Source of the DNA: an uncultured Oscillospiraceae bacterium
GTDB taxonomy: Bacteria; Bacillota; Clostridia; Oscillospirales; Oscillospiraceae
Length of the DNA: 33,175 bases
Assembly (NCBI GenBank): GCA_949494735.1
Contig: CATABD010000025.1
Span: 1 to 33,175, forward strand
Reading direction: 5' to 3'
A program made the translations under genes and the position numbers. The number at the start of each line of letters is the position of its first letter. Positions within the stretch are counted from its first letter, which is position 1. The notes beneath the pieces are model-generated. The model had not been told where the DNA came from and made no database searches. It saw only the letters and a program-made list of their open reading frames with translations. Below are positions 16,166 through 22,956 of the stretch, in pieces.

Positions 16166-16747
16166 ATGCTGACTGTGCTTGGCACCCAGATAACGCAAGA
16201 GAACCGGGATCGCCGGAACCGGGAGCTGGAGCAGCTTGTGGTTCAGACAGGCCGGGGAGACAGGGAGGCATTCGCCCTGCTGTACGGCCGGGCGCGGGGC
16301 GCGGTGTATGCCCTGGCGTTGTCCCTGCTCCACGACGCCCACGAGGCCCAGGACGTGGCCCAGGATGTGTTCGTCCGGGTGTGGGAGGGCGCCCCCGCCT
16401 ACTGTCCCCAGGGCTCGCCCATGGCGTGGCTTCTCACCATAGCCCGCAACTTGGCCCTGGCCCGGCTGCGCAGGGGCGTGCGGCAGGTGGAGCTGGGAGA
16501 GGAGGAGTGGAACGCCATCCCGGCCCAGGCCCCCGGCATCTCCCCCGAGGACCGGCAGCTCCTCCAGCAGGCGCTGGCGGGGCTGGGGGAGGAGGAGCGG
16601 CAAATTGTTCTGCTCCACGCCGTAGCCGGGCTGAAGCACCGGGAAATTGCCCGGCTGCTGGAAAAGCCGCTGTCCACCGTCCTGTCAAAATACCACCGCG
16701 GGCTGGGCAAACTGCGCAGCCTGATGAAAGGAGAGAGCGACCGATGA
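16166..16747 (+). CDS. ECF-type RNA polymerase sigma factor
   Basis: This 193-aa protein has a sigma-2 region (about 35-100: AFALLYGRARGAVYALALSLL, DAHEAQDVAQDVFVRVW) and a sigma-4 helix-turn-helix (about 128-185: EERQIVLLHAVAGLKHREIARLLEKPLSTVLSKYHRGLGKL). It has no sigma-3 and no SigI-type C-terminal domain, so it is an extracytoplasmic-function factor. Its stop overlaps the start of the anti-sigma gene (ATGA at 16744-16747), which couples translation of the pair and keeps their ratio near one. AGGAGA precedes the ATG at 16166. A longer open frame from 16093 in another frame is a shadow joined to the anti-sigma reading frame. Confidence 0.93.
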   Translation: MLTVLGTQITQENRDRRNRELEQLVVQTGRGDREAFALLYGRARGAVYALALSLLHDAHEAQDVAQDVFVRVWEGAPAYCPQGSPMAWLLTIARNLALARLRRGVRQVELGEEEWNAIPAQAPGISPEDRQLLQQALAGLGEEERQIVLLHAVAGLKHREIARLLEKPLSTVLSKYHRGLGKLRSLMKGESDR

Positions 16748-18303
16748 CTGACCGGGAACTGGAACAGCGGCTGGCCCAGGCCATATCCCATGCTGCGCCG
16801 GACGATCTGGACGCGGTTCTCTCCCGCTGCGGTGAGCAAAACGGGAGCGTGATGGAAATGAAGCAACAGAATATGGTTGACTTGGCCGTGACAGGGGGGG
16901 CCGCAGGAAAGAAAAAAGGGAGGGCCTGGCTGGCCGCCGCCTGCGCGGCGCTGGTGCTGCTGGGGGCGGGCGGCGGAGCGGGTTATTACTACCAGAACTG
17001 CGCCGTAGCGTCGGTGGTGTCGCTGGATGTGAACCCCAGCATTGAGCTGAAGGCCAGCCGGGGCGGGCGGGTGATTTCGTGCACCGCCCTGAACCAGGAG
17101 GCCGCCGCAGTGCTGTTCTCCATGGACGGGGGGGCGGACCTCAAGGGAGCAAAGCTGGATGTGGCTGTGAACGCCATTGTGGGGGCGCTGGTGAAAGCGG
17201 GTTACATGGACAGCATTTCCTCCGCCATCCTGATTTCGGTGGAGGACAGTGACCAGGCCCGGGCCGCCCGGCTCCAGCGGGAACTGGTGGCCTCGGTGGA
17301 TGGGGTGCTCCAGAGCCAGGCCCCGGGGACGTCGGTGTTCAGCCAGGTGATCGCCCATGATGCCGGGACGTCTGCGCCGGAGTATGAAACCTTTGACAGC
17401 GGCATCTCCGCCGGAAAAGCCGCCCTGGTGCGCCGGGTGATGGAGATGAACGGTACCGTTGCCACCAACAGCGCCAGCGCCTTCCAGCAGCTGGCCGCCC
17501 TGTCGGTGGAGGAGCTGGAGGATCTGCTGGACGCAGGGGAGCAGCGCATTCCCATCGGCAAGTCCGCCGCCGCGCTGGCCGCTGAGGAATATGCGGGCAC
17601 GCTGGAGCTCAGCTCGGTGACCACCGATGTGGATCCGGAGCTGGACGAGTTCCCGCCCCACTACGAGGTGGAGGTCAAGACTGCCTGGGGCGAGTATGAG
17701 TATATTGTGGATGCGTTCACCGGCCAGGTGCTCAGCGGGCCAAAGGATGTGGTGAGCCTGGCCCCCGGCACAGTCGTCCCCGTCCCGGATACCACCCCGG
17801 TTCCGCAGCCTTCGCCCTCCGCCCAGCCCCAGCCCTCCGCGCCCCCCGCCGGTCAGGACGTGGGCCGGGAGGCCGCGCTGGCTGCCGCGCTGGAACACGC
17901 GGGGCTGAGCGAGTCCCAGATCACCGGGCTCAAAGTGGAGCGGGACTGGGACGACGGACGGTTGGAATACGATGTGGAATTCTGGTGCGGCGAGACGGAG
18001 TACGATTACACCATCGACGGCCGTTCCTGCTCCGTGCTCAAGCACGAGCAGGAGCACCACGGTAGCGGGCACCACGGCGGTGTGGTTTCCTCCGAAGACA
18101 TTGGCATTGAGGCAGCCAAGGCCGCAGCCCTGGTCCATGCCGGAGTGTTAGAGAGCGAAACCAGCAAATTGGAGGTGGAACGGGACTGGGATGACGGGCG
18201 GTTGGAGTACGACGTGGAGTTCGAAGTGGGCCGGGTGGAGTATGAGTACACCATTGACGGCGCCACCGGCGCGGTGCTGGATTATGAGCAGGATTGGGAT
18301 TGA
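16744..18303 (+). CDS. RsgI-like transmembrane anti-sigma factor with three PepSY-like domains
   Basis: This 519-aa protein has a cytoplasmic N-terminus (about 1-60, the presumed sigma-binding part), one membrane helix (about 61-81), then an extracytoplasmic RsgI-type middle domain opening with VVSLDVNPSIEL (91-102). PepSY-like modules lie at about 272-331, 375-439 and 453-519, with a Pro/Ser/Gln-rich spacer (about 338-370) between the first and second. Modules two and three share the near-identical block VERDWDDGRLEYDVEF, also similar at DNA level, so one looks like a recent duplicate. RsgI proteins bind SigI and carry extracellular sensor domains; here the partner is an ECF factor instead. 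The true start is the ATG in the ATGA overlap. Confidence 0.88.
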   Translation: MTDRELEQRLAQAISHAAPDDLDAVLSRCGEQNGSVMEMKQQNMVDLAVTGGAAGKKKGRAWLAAACAALVLLGAGGGAGYYYQNCAVASVVSLDVNPSIELKASRGGRVISCTALNQEAAAVLFSMDGGADLKGAKLDVAVNAIVGALVKAGYMDSISSAILISVEDSDQARAARLQRELVASVDGVLQSQAPGTSVFSQVIAHDAGTSAPEYETFDSGISAGKAALVRRVMEMNGTVATNSASAFQQLAALSVEELEDLLDAGEQRIPIGKSAAALAAEEYAGTLELSSVTTDVDPELDEFPPHYEVEVKTAWGEYEYIVDAFTGQVLSGPKDVVSLAPGTVVPVPDTTPVPQPSPSAQPQPSAPPAGQDVGREAALAAALEHAGLSESQITGLKVERDWDDGRLEYDVEFWCGETEYDYTIDGRSCSVLKHEQEHHGSGHHGGVVSSEDIGIEAAKAAALVHAGVLESETSKLEVERDWDDGRLEYDVEFEVGRVEYEYTIDGATGAVLDYEQDWD

Positions 18304-18355
18304 GCAGGGGAGAAATACTGGAAAATAGGCAGGAAAAGGGCGGACGCAGAGGAAT

Positions 18356-18375
18356 GGGCGGCGCCTGCCCTTTTT
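18356..18375 (+). terminator. Intrinsic terminator after the anti-sigma gene
   Basis: A GGGC/GCCC stem with a short loop is followed by TTTTT. A longer pairing, AAAAGGGC (about 18334) with GCCCTTTT, is also possible. Confidence 0.6.
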
Positions 18376-18447
18376 GCGCTTATATGGTAAGCGCAGCTGA
18401 AAATCGGCAACCGCTGTCCGGCAAAGCTTGTGCGTCAACTATCGTAT

Positions 18448-18483
18448 AAAAATTGCGCAGGCAGATATACCTGCGCAATTTTT
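18448..18483. terminator. Bidirectional terminator upstream of the redox module
   Basis: AAAAATTGCGCAGG pairs perfectly with CCTGCGCAATTTTT around an 8-nt loop. It insulates the redox operon from the sigma operon in either direction. The 343-bp gap that holds it contains no gene: it has two terminators, a promoter and a long leader. Confidence 0.85.
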
Positions 18484-18488
18484 AATTC

Positions 18489-18517
18489 TTGATTATTCGT
18501 ACCATATTTCGTATAAT
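18489..18517 (+). promoter_or_regulatory. Sigma-A promoter of the redox operon
   Basis: TTGATT, 17 bp, perfect TATAAT. It leaves an unusually long leader of about 120 nt before the TlpA-like gene. I do not recognise a riboswitch family in that leader. Confidence 0.75.
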
Positions 18518-18646
18518 GTGTTTGAATTGAGAGGGTGGAAGGGCGTATAGCAAAGGCTAATATCGGCTTGCCTGTAAGCTCATGGTCGGGAACGCGCAGG
18601 CTATCTGGCGGAAACGAGAGAAAGCTGTAATAACGGAGGGACTGAT

Positions 18647-19243
18647 ATGGACAAACTGCGCAAGATGTGTTTAGGTATTCTGGTGCTGTGGCTGATCCTG
18701 CTATGCGGCTGCGCGGAAGCCGGCGGCGGACCGTCAGCCGGATCCTCTCCTGAATCGGATACGGCAAGCGGGCCTTTGGTCTCGGAAGAACTGCCTTTGG
18801 AGGAGTCCTCTCCCATTTTTATTACCTTCGAGGGGACTGACCTGGACGGGAATACAGTTTCGCAGGACATTTTTTCTCAGTCCAAGCTCACCATGGTCAA
18901 CGTGTGGGCGACCTATTGTAACCCCTGCCTGCGCGAGATGCCGGGACTCGGAGAATTGGCGGAGGAATATGACGGGTCGGAGTTCCAGATCATCGGCATT
19001 GTCAGCGATGTGATGGAGGGAGAGGATCAGACGCTTGTGGAAACCCTGGTTCAGGAGACAGGGGCGGCTTACCCGCACCTGCTTGCCAACGACTCCATCT
19101 ACCGGGCAATTCTGAACAGTGTAAGCGGAGTTCCCACCACCTTCTTTTTTGATGGAGATGGAATGTACTTGGGTGGCGTCGTCGGCTCCGCAGAAAAATC
19201 AGCTTGGGAGGAGATTGTCAATGGGCTTCTGGAAGCTCAGTAA
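18647..19243 (+). CDS. TlpA-like thioredoxin-fold lipoprotein
   Basis: This 198-aa protein has a signal sequence with a good lipobox (LCGC, lipidated C22), then a Ser/Glu-rich linker and a thioredoxin fold. The active site is WATYCNPC (C91, C94), and GVPTTFF carries the cis-proline. TlpA/ResA-type proteins reduce disulfides or cytochrome-type thiols outside the membrane. An adjacent CXXC membrane peptide and a polyferredoxin-like membrane protein suggest electrons are brought across the membrane to it. CGGAGGG precedes the start. The last 23 bp overlap the next gene. Confidence 0.93.
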   Translation: MDKLRKMCLGILVLWLILLCGCAEAGGGPSAGSSPESDTASGPLVSEELPLEESSPIFITFEGTDLDGNTVSQDIFSQSKLTMVNVWATYCNPCLREMPGLGELAEEYDGSEFQIIGIVSDVMEGEDQTLVETLVQETGAAYPHLLANDSIYRAILNSVSGVPTTFFFDGDGMYLGGVVGSAEKSAWEEIVNGLLEAQ

Positions 19244-19373
19244 GCGGCACGCTTGGATGCTCGGAGCCCTGGCCGGGATCGTTTCCCTCGTGATCGGGGT
19301 TTTTCAAGGTCAGTTTGCTGTGGTATGGAAAAAGGCAGTGATGATCTGCCTGGAGTGCATCGGGATCGGGTGA
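19221..19373 (+). CDS. CD1871A-type small CXXC membrane peptide
   Basis: This 50-aa peptide has one hydrophobic segment (about 13-32) and ends in ICLECIGIG, whose CLEC is a CXXC pair. It matches what I recall as the CD1871A family (CXXC motif-containing, about 48 aa), small partners of thioredoxin and 4Fe-4S membrane proteins in Clostridia. The ATG at 19221 lies inside the end of the TlpA-like gene, in another frame, with GGAGGAG 7 nt upstream. The next gene starts 3 bp after its stop. A two-cysteine relay between the polyferredoxin and the thioredoxin is inference. Confidence 0.85.
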   Translation: MGFWKLSKRHAWMLGALAGIVSLVIGVFQGQFAVVWKKAVMICLECIGIG

Positions 19374-19376
19374 CAT

Positions 19377-20207
19377 ATGAAACGACTTCGATTGACTGTA
19401 CAGTTGCTATTTACCATCGTGACAAATGGATACATGTATGGCTTCCTAAATGGGAAGATTTACCGAGGCGCTTTAAAATATGCCTGCGTACCGGGACTGA
19501 ACTGCTACTCTTGCCCAGGGGCCATTGCCGCGTGTCCCATCGGGGCCTTGCAGGCACTGCTGAACCAGAGGGGCCTGCAAATACCTTTTGTCGCGCTTGG
19601 ATTTCTCTTCCTCTTCGGAAGCTTCCTTGGGCGCTTCGTCTGCGGCTGGCTGTGCCCGTTCGGACTGGTACAGGATCTTTTGCACAGAATTCCCATTTTC
19701 AAAAAGAAAAAATGTCTGCCCCTTCACCGCGTACTGAAATACGGTAAATATGCCGTATTGGTCCTTTTTGTATGCGTAGGCTCCTTGTTCTTATTCGGAG
19801 GATTTGCGAAAGTCCCGGCGTTTTGCAAATATTTGTGCCCGTCCGGGACTTTATTTGGCGCTCTGCCCCTGCTTGGCGCGAATGAAGCCCTGCGGAGCCA
19901 AGCTGGTGGCCTATTCTTCTGGAAACTGGGGATTCTGCTTGGCATTGTGTTGCTCTCTGTGAAGGTTTACCGGCCATTTTGCCAATATCTGTGTCCGCTT
20001 GGAGCGGTTTACGGTTGGTTCAATCGTTTCAGCCTGGTGCAGATCCAATGGGAAAAGGGACGGTGCGTTTCTTGCATGGCTTGCGAACGGGCCTGCCCGG
20101 TGGCACTCTCTCTGCAAGAAATTTCCTGCTCCCCGGAGTGCATCCGATGCGGGAAATGCGTGGATGCTTGTCCGCAGAAGTGCCTGCATTTTTGGAAAAA
20201 AAGCTAG
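19377..20207 (+). CDS. NapH/NosR-type membrane 4Fe-4S protein
   Basis: This 276-aa polytopic protein has hydrophobic segments at about 70-90, 123-142 and 180-196. Its cysteine motifs are a Cys cluster at 37-53, then CxxxCP at C89-C93, C150-C154 and C202-C206. Two ferredoxin 4Fe-4S motifs form the C-terminus (C230-x2-C233-x2-C236-x3-C240-P and C255-x2-C258-x2-C261-x3-C265-P). This matches the NapH/NosR/CcoG-like electron-transfer family. It probably passes low-potential electrons from the cytoplasm to the CXXC peptide and TlpA-like lipoprotein. It lacks the FMN-binding domain of NosR. Start overlap and spacing put it in one operon with the two upstream genes. Confidence 0.9.
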   Translation: MKRLRLTVQLLFTIVTNGYMYGFLNGKIYRGALKYACVPGLNCYSCPGAIAACPIGALQALLNQRGLQIPFVALGFLFLFGSFLGRFVCGWLCPFGLVQDLLHRIPIFKKKKCLPLHRVLKYGKYAVLVLFVCVGSLFLFGGFAKVPAFCKYLCPSGTLFGALPLLGANEALRSQAGGLFFWKLGILLGIVLLSVKVYRPFCQYLCPLGAVYGWFNRFSLVQIQWEKGRCVSCMACERACPVALSLQEISCSPECIRCGKCVDACPQKCLHFWKKS

Positions 20208-20212
20208 GCGCC

Positions 20213-20361
20213 GTTTGAAAATTGGCAATATGCCCAGCGGCAAGGAATTTTTTCGCCGGGCAAGGCGATTTGGCGCAGAAATACTTTGTGTATTTCAAGG
20301 CAAAGCAACGCAGCTCGGCGGAAAAAGGCCCGCCGATTGGGCGTGTTGACAATTTTCAAAC
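20213..20361. repeat. 149-bp imperfect palindrome, MITE-like
   Basis: The outer arms GTTTGAAAATTG (20213) and CAATTTTCAAAC (to 20361) are exact inverted copies. Pairing continues with interruptions through GCCCA/TGGGC, TTTTT-CGCCG-GC type arms, to a perfect apical hairpin GAAATAC-TTTGT-GTATTTC. The element carries no ORF. It lies just past the 4Fe-4S gene, so as RNA it could act as its 3' stem-loop. A clear target-site duplication is not visible. Confidence 0.8.
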
Positions 20362-20448
20362 AAGCCCTAATCAAATGCCGAATAGAGTTGTTCAGGGGGC
20401 TGTTCCTGGTAAGCGCGCAGCCCAGAAACGGAGGGGATTATTTCTTCA

Positions 20449-20493
20449 TTATATATATTGCTGTGTAGAAGGAGAAAGATAAATAATTGGCAT
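20449..20493 (-). pseudogene. Remnant start of an N-acetylmuramoyl-L-alanine amidase gene
   Basis: An AAAGGAGG site is followed by ATG and the codons for MPIIYLSPSTQQYI, then TAA. The block IYLSPSTQ is what I know as the start of Clostridial cell-wall amidases, which normally continue for about 200 residues or more. Here the frame stops after 14 codons, and no further amidase sequence is seen in any frame before the 149-bp palindrome. The remaining sequence at 20362-20448 holds nothing recognisable. It is probably a decayed or deleted gene behind rsmA. Confidence 0.55.
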
Positions 20494-20494
20494 A

Positions 20495-20549
20495 AGGAAA
20501 ACCTCCTTTGCTTCATCCTATGCGGGGGAAAAGGATTTGACAAAGGAGG
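20495..20549 (-). terminator. Terminator-like hairpin after rsmA that also contains the remnant's ribosome site
   Basis: CCTCCTTTG (20502-20510) pairs with CAAAGGAGG (20541-20549), and ATCCT (20515-20519) with AGGAT (20532-20536), across a small internal loop. Read on the minus strand the stem ends in CAAAGGAGG and is followed by TTTTCCTT. It can therefore act as a terminator for rsmA and would hide the Shine-Dalgarno of the amidase remnant. Confidence 0.5.
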
Positions 20550-20554
20550 GTATC

Positions 20555-21403
20555 TCAGTGCAGTGCGTGGGACAAGGAGGAAAACTGTTCCAGACTCAGC
20601 TGTTCACCCCGGACGGTCTCAGGCAGGCCGCAGGACAAAATGATCTGCCGCAACTGTTCTTTAGAAAACCGATTGCCGTAGACGGCAGACAAGGCGTTGA
20701 GCAATGTCTTGCGCCGCTGGGCAAAGGCGGCCTTCACAACGGCAAAAATAGCGTCCCGGTCACCCGGCACCAACGGTTCAGGATGTGGAATCATCTGAAT
20801 AACGGCGGAAGTGACCTTGGGCGCGGGGAAAAAACAGTCAGGCGGGACCTCAAACAGCAGCTCGCAATGGGCATGGTATTGACAAAAAAGAGAAAATGCC
20901 CCGCAGTCTGGGCCGCCGGGGGCGGCGCAGATTCGCCTTGCCACCTCCTTCTGAACCATTACCGTAATGGACTGGAAGCAGCCGGACTCCAGGAGCCGGG
21001 TGAGTACAGGGGTGGTGATGTTGTAGGGCAGATTGGCACAGGCTTTGACTGTAAAGCCTGGAAACTTGTCAAATAGGATTGTGCTTAGCTCCAGCTTCAT
21101 TATATCGCCGGAAATAATCTCCACATTAGGACAATCGGCCAGCGTTTCGCGGAGGATGGGCAGCAGGGAGGAGTCCAGCTCAATGGCGGCAACCCGGCCA
21201 GCCCGGCGGGCCAGCTGCTGGGTGAGGCAGCCAATCCCCGGGCCGATTTCCAACACGGCACAGTGTTCATCCAGCCCGGCGGCATCGGCAATATCCCGGG
21301 GAACCCAGTCGGCAATGAGAAAGTTTTGGCCCATGGATTTGGAAAAACGGAATCCGTGGCGGGCCTGCAAGGCCTTGATATCACGGATATCGGTGAGATT
21401 CAT
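20555..21403 (-). CDS. rsmA: 16S rRNA dimethyladenosine transferase RsmA/KsgA
   Basis: This 282-aa enzyme dimethylates two adjacent adenosines in helix 45 of 16S rRNA. Visible features are GQNFL (25-29), the SAM loop EIGPGIG (52-58), the acidic residue in IELD (74-77), the catalytic NLPYNI (124-129), FFPAPKV and the C-terminal RRKTL. Length is normal. GGGAGG lies 6 nt before the ATG. The start codon overlaps the stop of a 23-codon ORF, which itself overlaps the upstream methyltransferase stop. Confidence 0.97.
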   Translation of the reverse strand: MNLTDIRDIKALQARHGFRFSKSMGQNFLIADWVPRDIADAAGLDEHCAVLEIGPGIGCLTQQLARRAGRVAAIELDSSLLPILRETLADCPNVEIISGDIMKLELSTILFDKFPGFTVKACANLPYNITTPVLTRLLESGCFQSITVMVQKEVARRICAAPGGPDCGAFSLFCQYHAHCELLFEVPPDCFFPAPKVTSAVIQMIPHPEPLVPGDRDAIFAVVKAAFAQRRKTLLNALSAVYGNRFSKEQLRQIILSCGLPETVRGEQLSLEQFSSLSHALH

Positions 21404-21471
21404 AAATGCCTCCCTAATTTTTCACGCAGCTCAGGAGTGATTTTAACCACAAAGATGCGTTCTGGCGTCAT
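21400..21471 (-). CDS. 23-aa ORF bridging the methyltransferase and rsmA
   Basis: The frame begins with an ATG that overlaps the methyltransferase stop (ATGA, 21468-21471) and ends with a TGA that overlaps the rsmA start (ATGA, 21400-21403). The peptide is basic and amphipathic, with the central run RIFVVKITPELREKLG. It has no strong ribosome site of its own, so translation would depend on termination-reinitiation. The rsmA ribosome site lies inside it. It could be a real microprotein, a coupling device, or chance. I do not recognise a family. Confidence 0.4.
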   Translation of the reverse strand: MTPERIFVVKITPELREKLGRHL

Positions 21472-22010
21472 TGGCACAGCTTTTTAAGAAAGCGGAGGTA
21501 GAACCAACCGTCATGGTCTTCCCTTGCCGCCAGCTCCAGCCCGGCGGCCTGACAAAGCTGGAGCATGCGTTGGGAATCCTGAGCCGCGTCCTCTTTGAGA
21601 ATACCGTAAGTGGTGTGAACGGCGGTCCCTGCGGCGTCAATATCCACATCAATTAAAAAGGGTTCGGGATAGGCGGATGCGATTTGGGCGTCCCAGATTT
21701 GGAGACTTCCGCCGGGGGAGAGTACACGGGCGGCCTGGGTGATTGCCTGGGCCTGAACCGCACGGGACATGTACATAAGGGTGAAAAAGGTGGTGACATG
21801 CTGAAAAGAGCAATTTGCAAAGGTCAGCTCGGTAGCGTCCATGAGGAATTTTTGAGGGCCATCCGGCGCCTCGTCCAGTTCATCCTGGCGGCTGTCTATG
21901 GCCACTGCCTGCCGGCCATAGATTCGCCCGATGACACCCTCTCCGCCGCCGCCCAGATCCAGAATGGGGCCGCGGAGCTCCTTCTTAATGTGAAGCTTTG
22001 CAGACGCCAT
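21468..22010 (-). CDS. Class I SAM-dependent methyltransferase
   Basis: This 180-aa protein has a Rossmann methyltransferase pattern: ILDLGGGGEGVIGRIYG (SAM loop, about 16-32), AIDSRQDEL (acidic end of strand 2), MDATEL, and LSPGGSLQIWD. It belongs to the broad Methyltransf_11/25 group, and the substrate cannot be read from the sequence. It lies between degV and rsmA in one minus-strand unit (gap to degV 21 bp). AGGAG is upstream of the start. Confidence 0.82.
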   Translation of the reverse strand: MASAKLHIKKELRGPILDLGGGGEGVIGRIYGRQAVAIDSRQDELDEAPDGPQKFLMDATELTFANCSFQHVTTFFTLMYMSRAVQAQAITQAARVLSPGGSLQIWDAQIASAYPEPFLIDVDIDAAGTAVHTTYGILKEDAAQDSQRMLQLCQAAGLELAAREDHDGWFYLRFLKKLCQ

Positions 22011-22031
22011 GTTATAGTCGCTCCTATTGCT

Positions 22032-22868
22032 TTAGTAGGCCACAATCACGCCGCCGCTGTTGGCATAGTAGGAGCTGAGCCCCCGGGTGGCGGTAATCAC
22101 GACGCTGGAAAATTTGCAGGCCTTTTGCGCCAGCTCCCACAGCTGCTGGGCGCGGTCGGGGCATAGGCATTGGGCAATATAAAGCGGTTTCCCTATGTGT
22201 TTTTCATCTGCCGCCATAATGTCCACCAGCTTGCTCAAAGCCTGCTTGATGGACAGCGCCTGCCCATGTTTGCAGATTTCTCCCTCCGGGGTGGAACCCA
22301 TAATCAGTTTGATGCGCAGCGCTCCGGTGAGCATGGCCTGTACCTTGGTGAGCCGGCCGTTTTTTCGCAGATTGTCCAGGTTTTCCAGCACAAACAGGGT
22401 GTTGGTGTCCGTAATGGCCAGCTCAGCCTGCGCTACGACCTGGGAGAAGGGGACGCCGGATTGGGCCAGTTGATGGATTTTCTGGGCCAAAAGCACCTCG
22501 CCCGCCGAGGCCGAGCAGGAATTGAACACATGGATATTCCGTTCAGGAGCCTCTTCCAAAAACATCTGCTTTGCCTGCCAGGCGCTGTTATGGGAGCCGC
22601 TGAGCAGGGCGGAGAGGGTGACTACGTAAATATCTCCCTCGGCCTGCCGGTATGCCTCCAGGTAGTCGCCGGGGGAGGGGCAGGAGGAGGAAGAGGCATC
22701 CTGGCTTTGATCCATGGCATAGATGAGCAGGCTGGTATCCAGACTCTGGTCATCCACATAGTCTTTGCCGCCGACGCGGATGGTAAGAGGAATGGAGCGG
22801 AACACTGGGTCTGCCCGCATGTCGGGGGTCAAATCGCAGCAACTGTCAACGATGATGGAAAAGCTCAT
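22032..22868 (-). CDS. DegV family fatty-acid-binding protein
   Basis: This 278-aa protein begins FSIIVDSCCDLTPDM, the usual DegV opening. It has SIPLTIRVGGKDYVDD, a conserved TLSALLSGSHNSA loop that contacts the fatty-acid head group, and a C-terminal domain ending in GGVIVAY. In Firmicutes DegV/FakB proteins bind fatty acids for the FakA kinase, which is not in this window. The family has several paralogs per genome, so its exact ligand is open. It is the first gene of the unit that continues into the methyltransferase and rsmA. Confidence 0.93.
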   Translation of the reverse strand: MSFSIIVDSCCDLTPDMRADPVFRSIPLTIRVGGKDYVDDQSLDTSLLIYAMDQSQDASSSSCPSPGDYLEAYRQAEGDIYVVTLSALLSGSHNSAWQAKQMFLEEAPERNIHVFNSCSASAGEVLLAQKIHQLAQSGVPFSQVVAQAELAITDTNTLFVLENLDNLRKNGRLTKVQAMLTGALRIKLIMGSTPEGEICKHGQALSIKQALSKLVDIMAADEKHIGKPLYIAQCLCPDRAQQLWELAQKACKFSSVVITATRGLSSYYANSGGVIVAY

Positions 22869-22881
22869 AAAAACAATCCCC

Positions 22882-22897
22882 TTACATAATAATGTAA
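22882..22897. promoter_or_regulatory. Perfect palindrome in the degV leader, candidate operator
   Basis: TTACAT-AATA-ATGTAA has exact 6-bp arms. It lies between the -10 box and the ribosome site of degV, where a repressor would block transcription. Confidence 0.4.
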
Positions 22898-22902
22898 ATC
22901 AG

Positions 22903-22930
22903 ATTATATCATATCACCATGGATTGTCAA
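22903..22930 (-). promoter_or_regulatory. Sigma-A promoter of the degV-rsmA unit
   Basis: Minus strand: TTGACA (22925-22930), 16 bp, TATAAT (22903-22908). Both boxes are perfect. Confidence 0.8.
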
Positions 22931-22956
22931 GAGAAAGGGGGCGGTTAACAAAACCT

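Noticed and set aside
16093-16743. A 736-codon plus-strand frame from 16093 to 18303 as one gene
   Set aside because: Its first 217 codons overlap the real sigma factor in another frame and lack domain sense. The anti-sigma gene starts at the 16744 ATGA overlap.
16166-16747. SigI identity for the sigma factor
   Set aside because: The RsgI-like neighbour suggests it, but the protein has a standard sigma-4 helix-turn-helix and ECF size, and no SigI C-terminal domain.
18385-18430. A degraded second copy of the 149-bp palindrome arm
   Set aside because: A short stretch near 18398 (TGAAAATCGGCAA) resembles one arm, but there is no matching second arm, and the similarity is too short to call.
20537-21076. 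179-codon plus-strand frame opposite rsmA
   Set aside because: It is antisense to a clearly conserved gene, and its GGAGG belongs to a hairpin. The product resembles no family.
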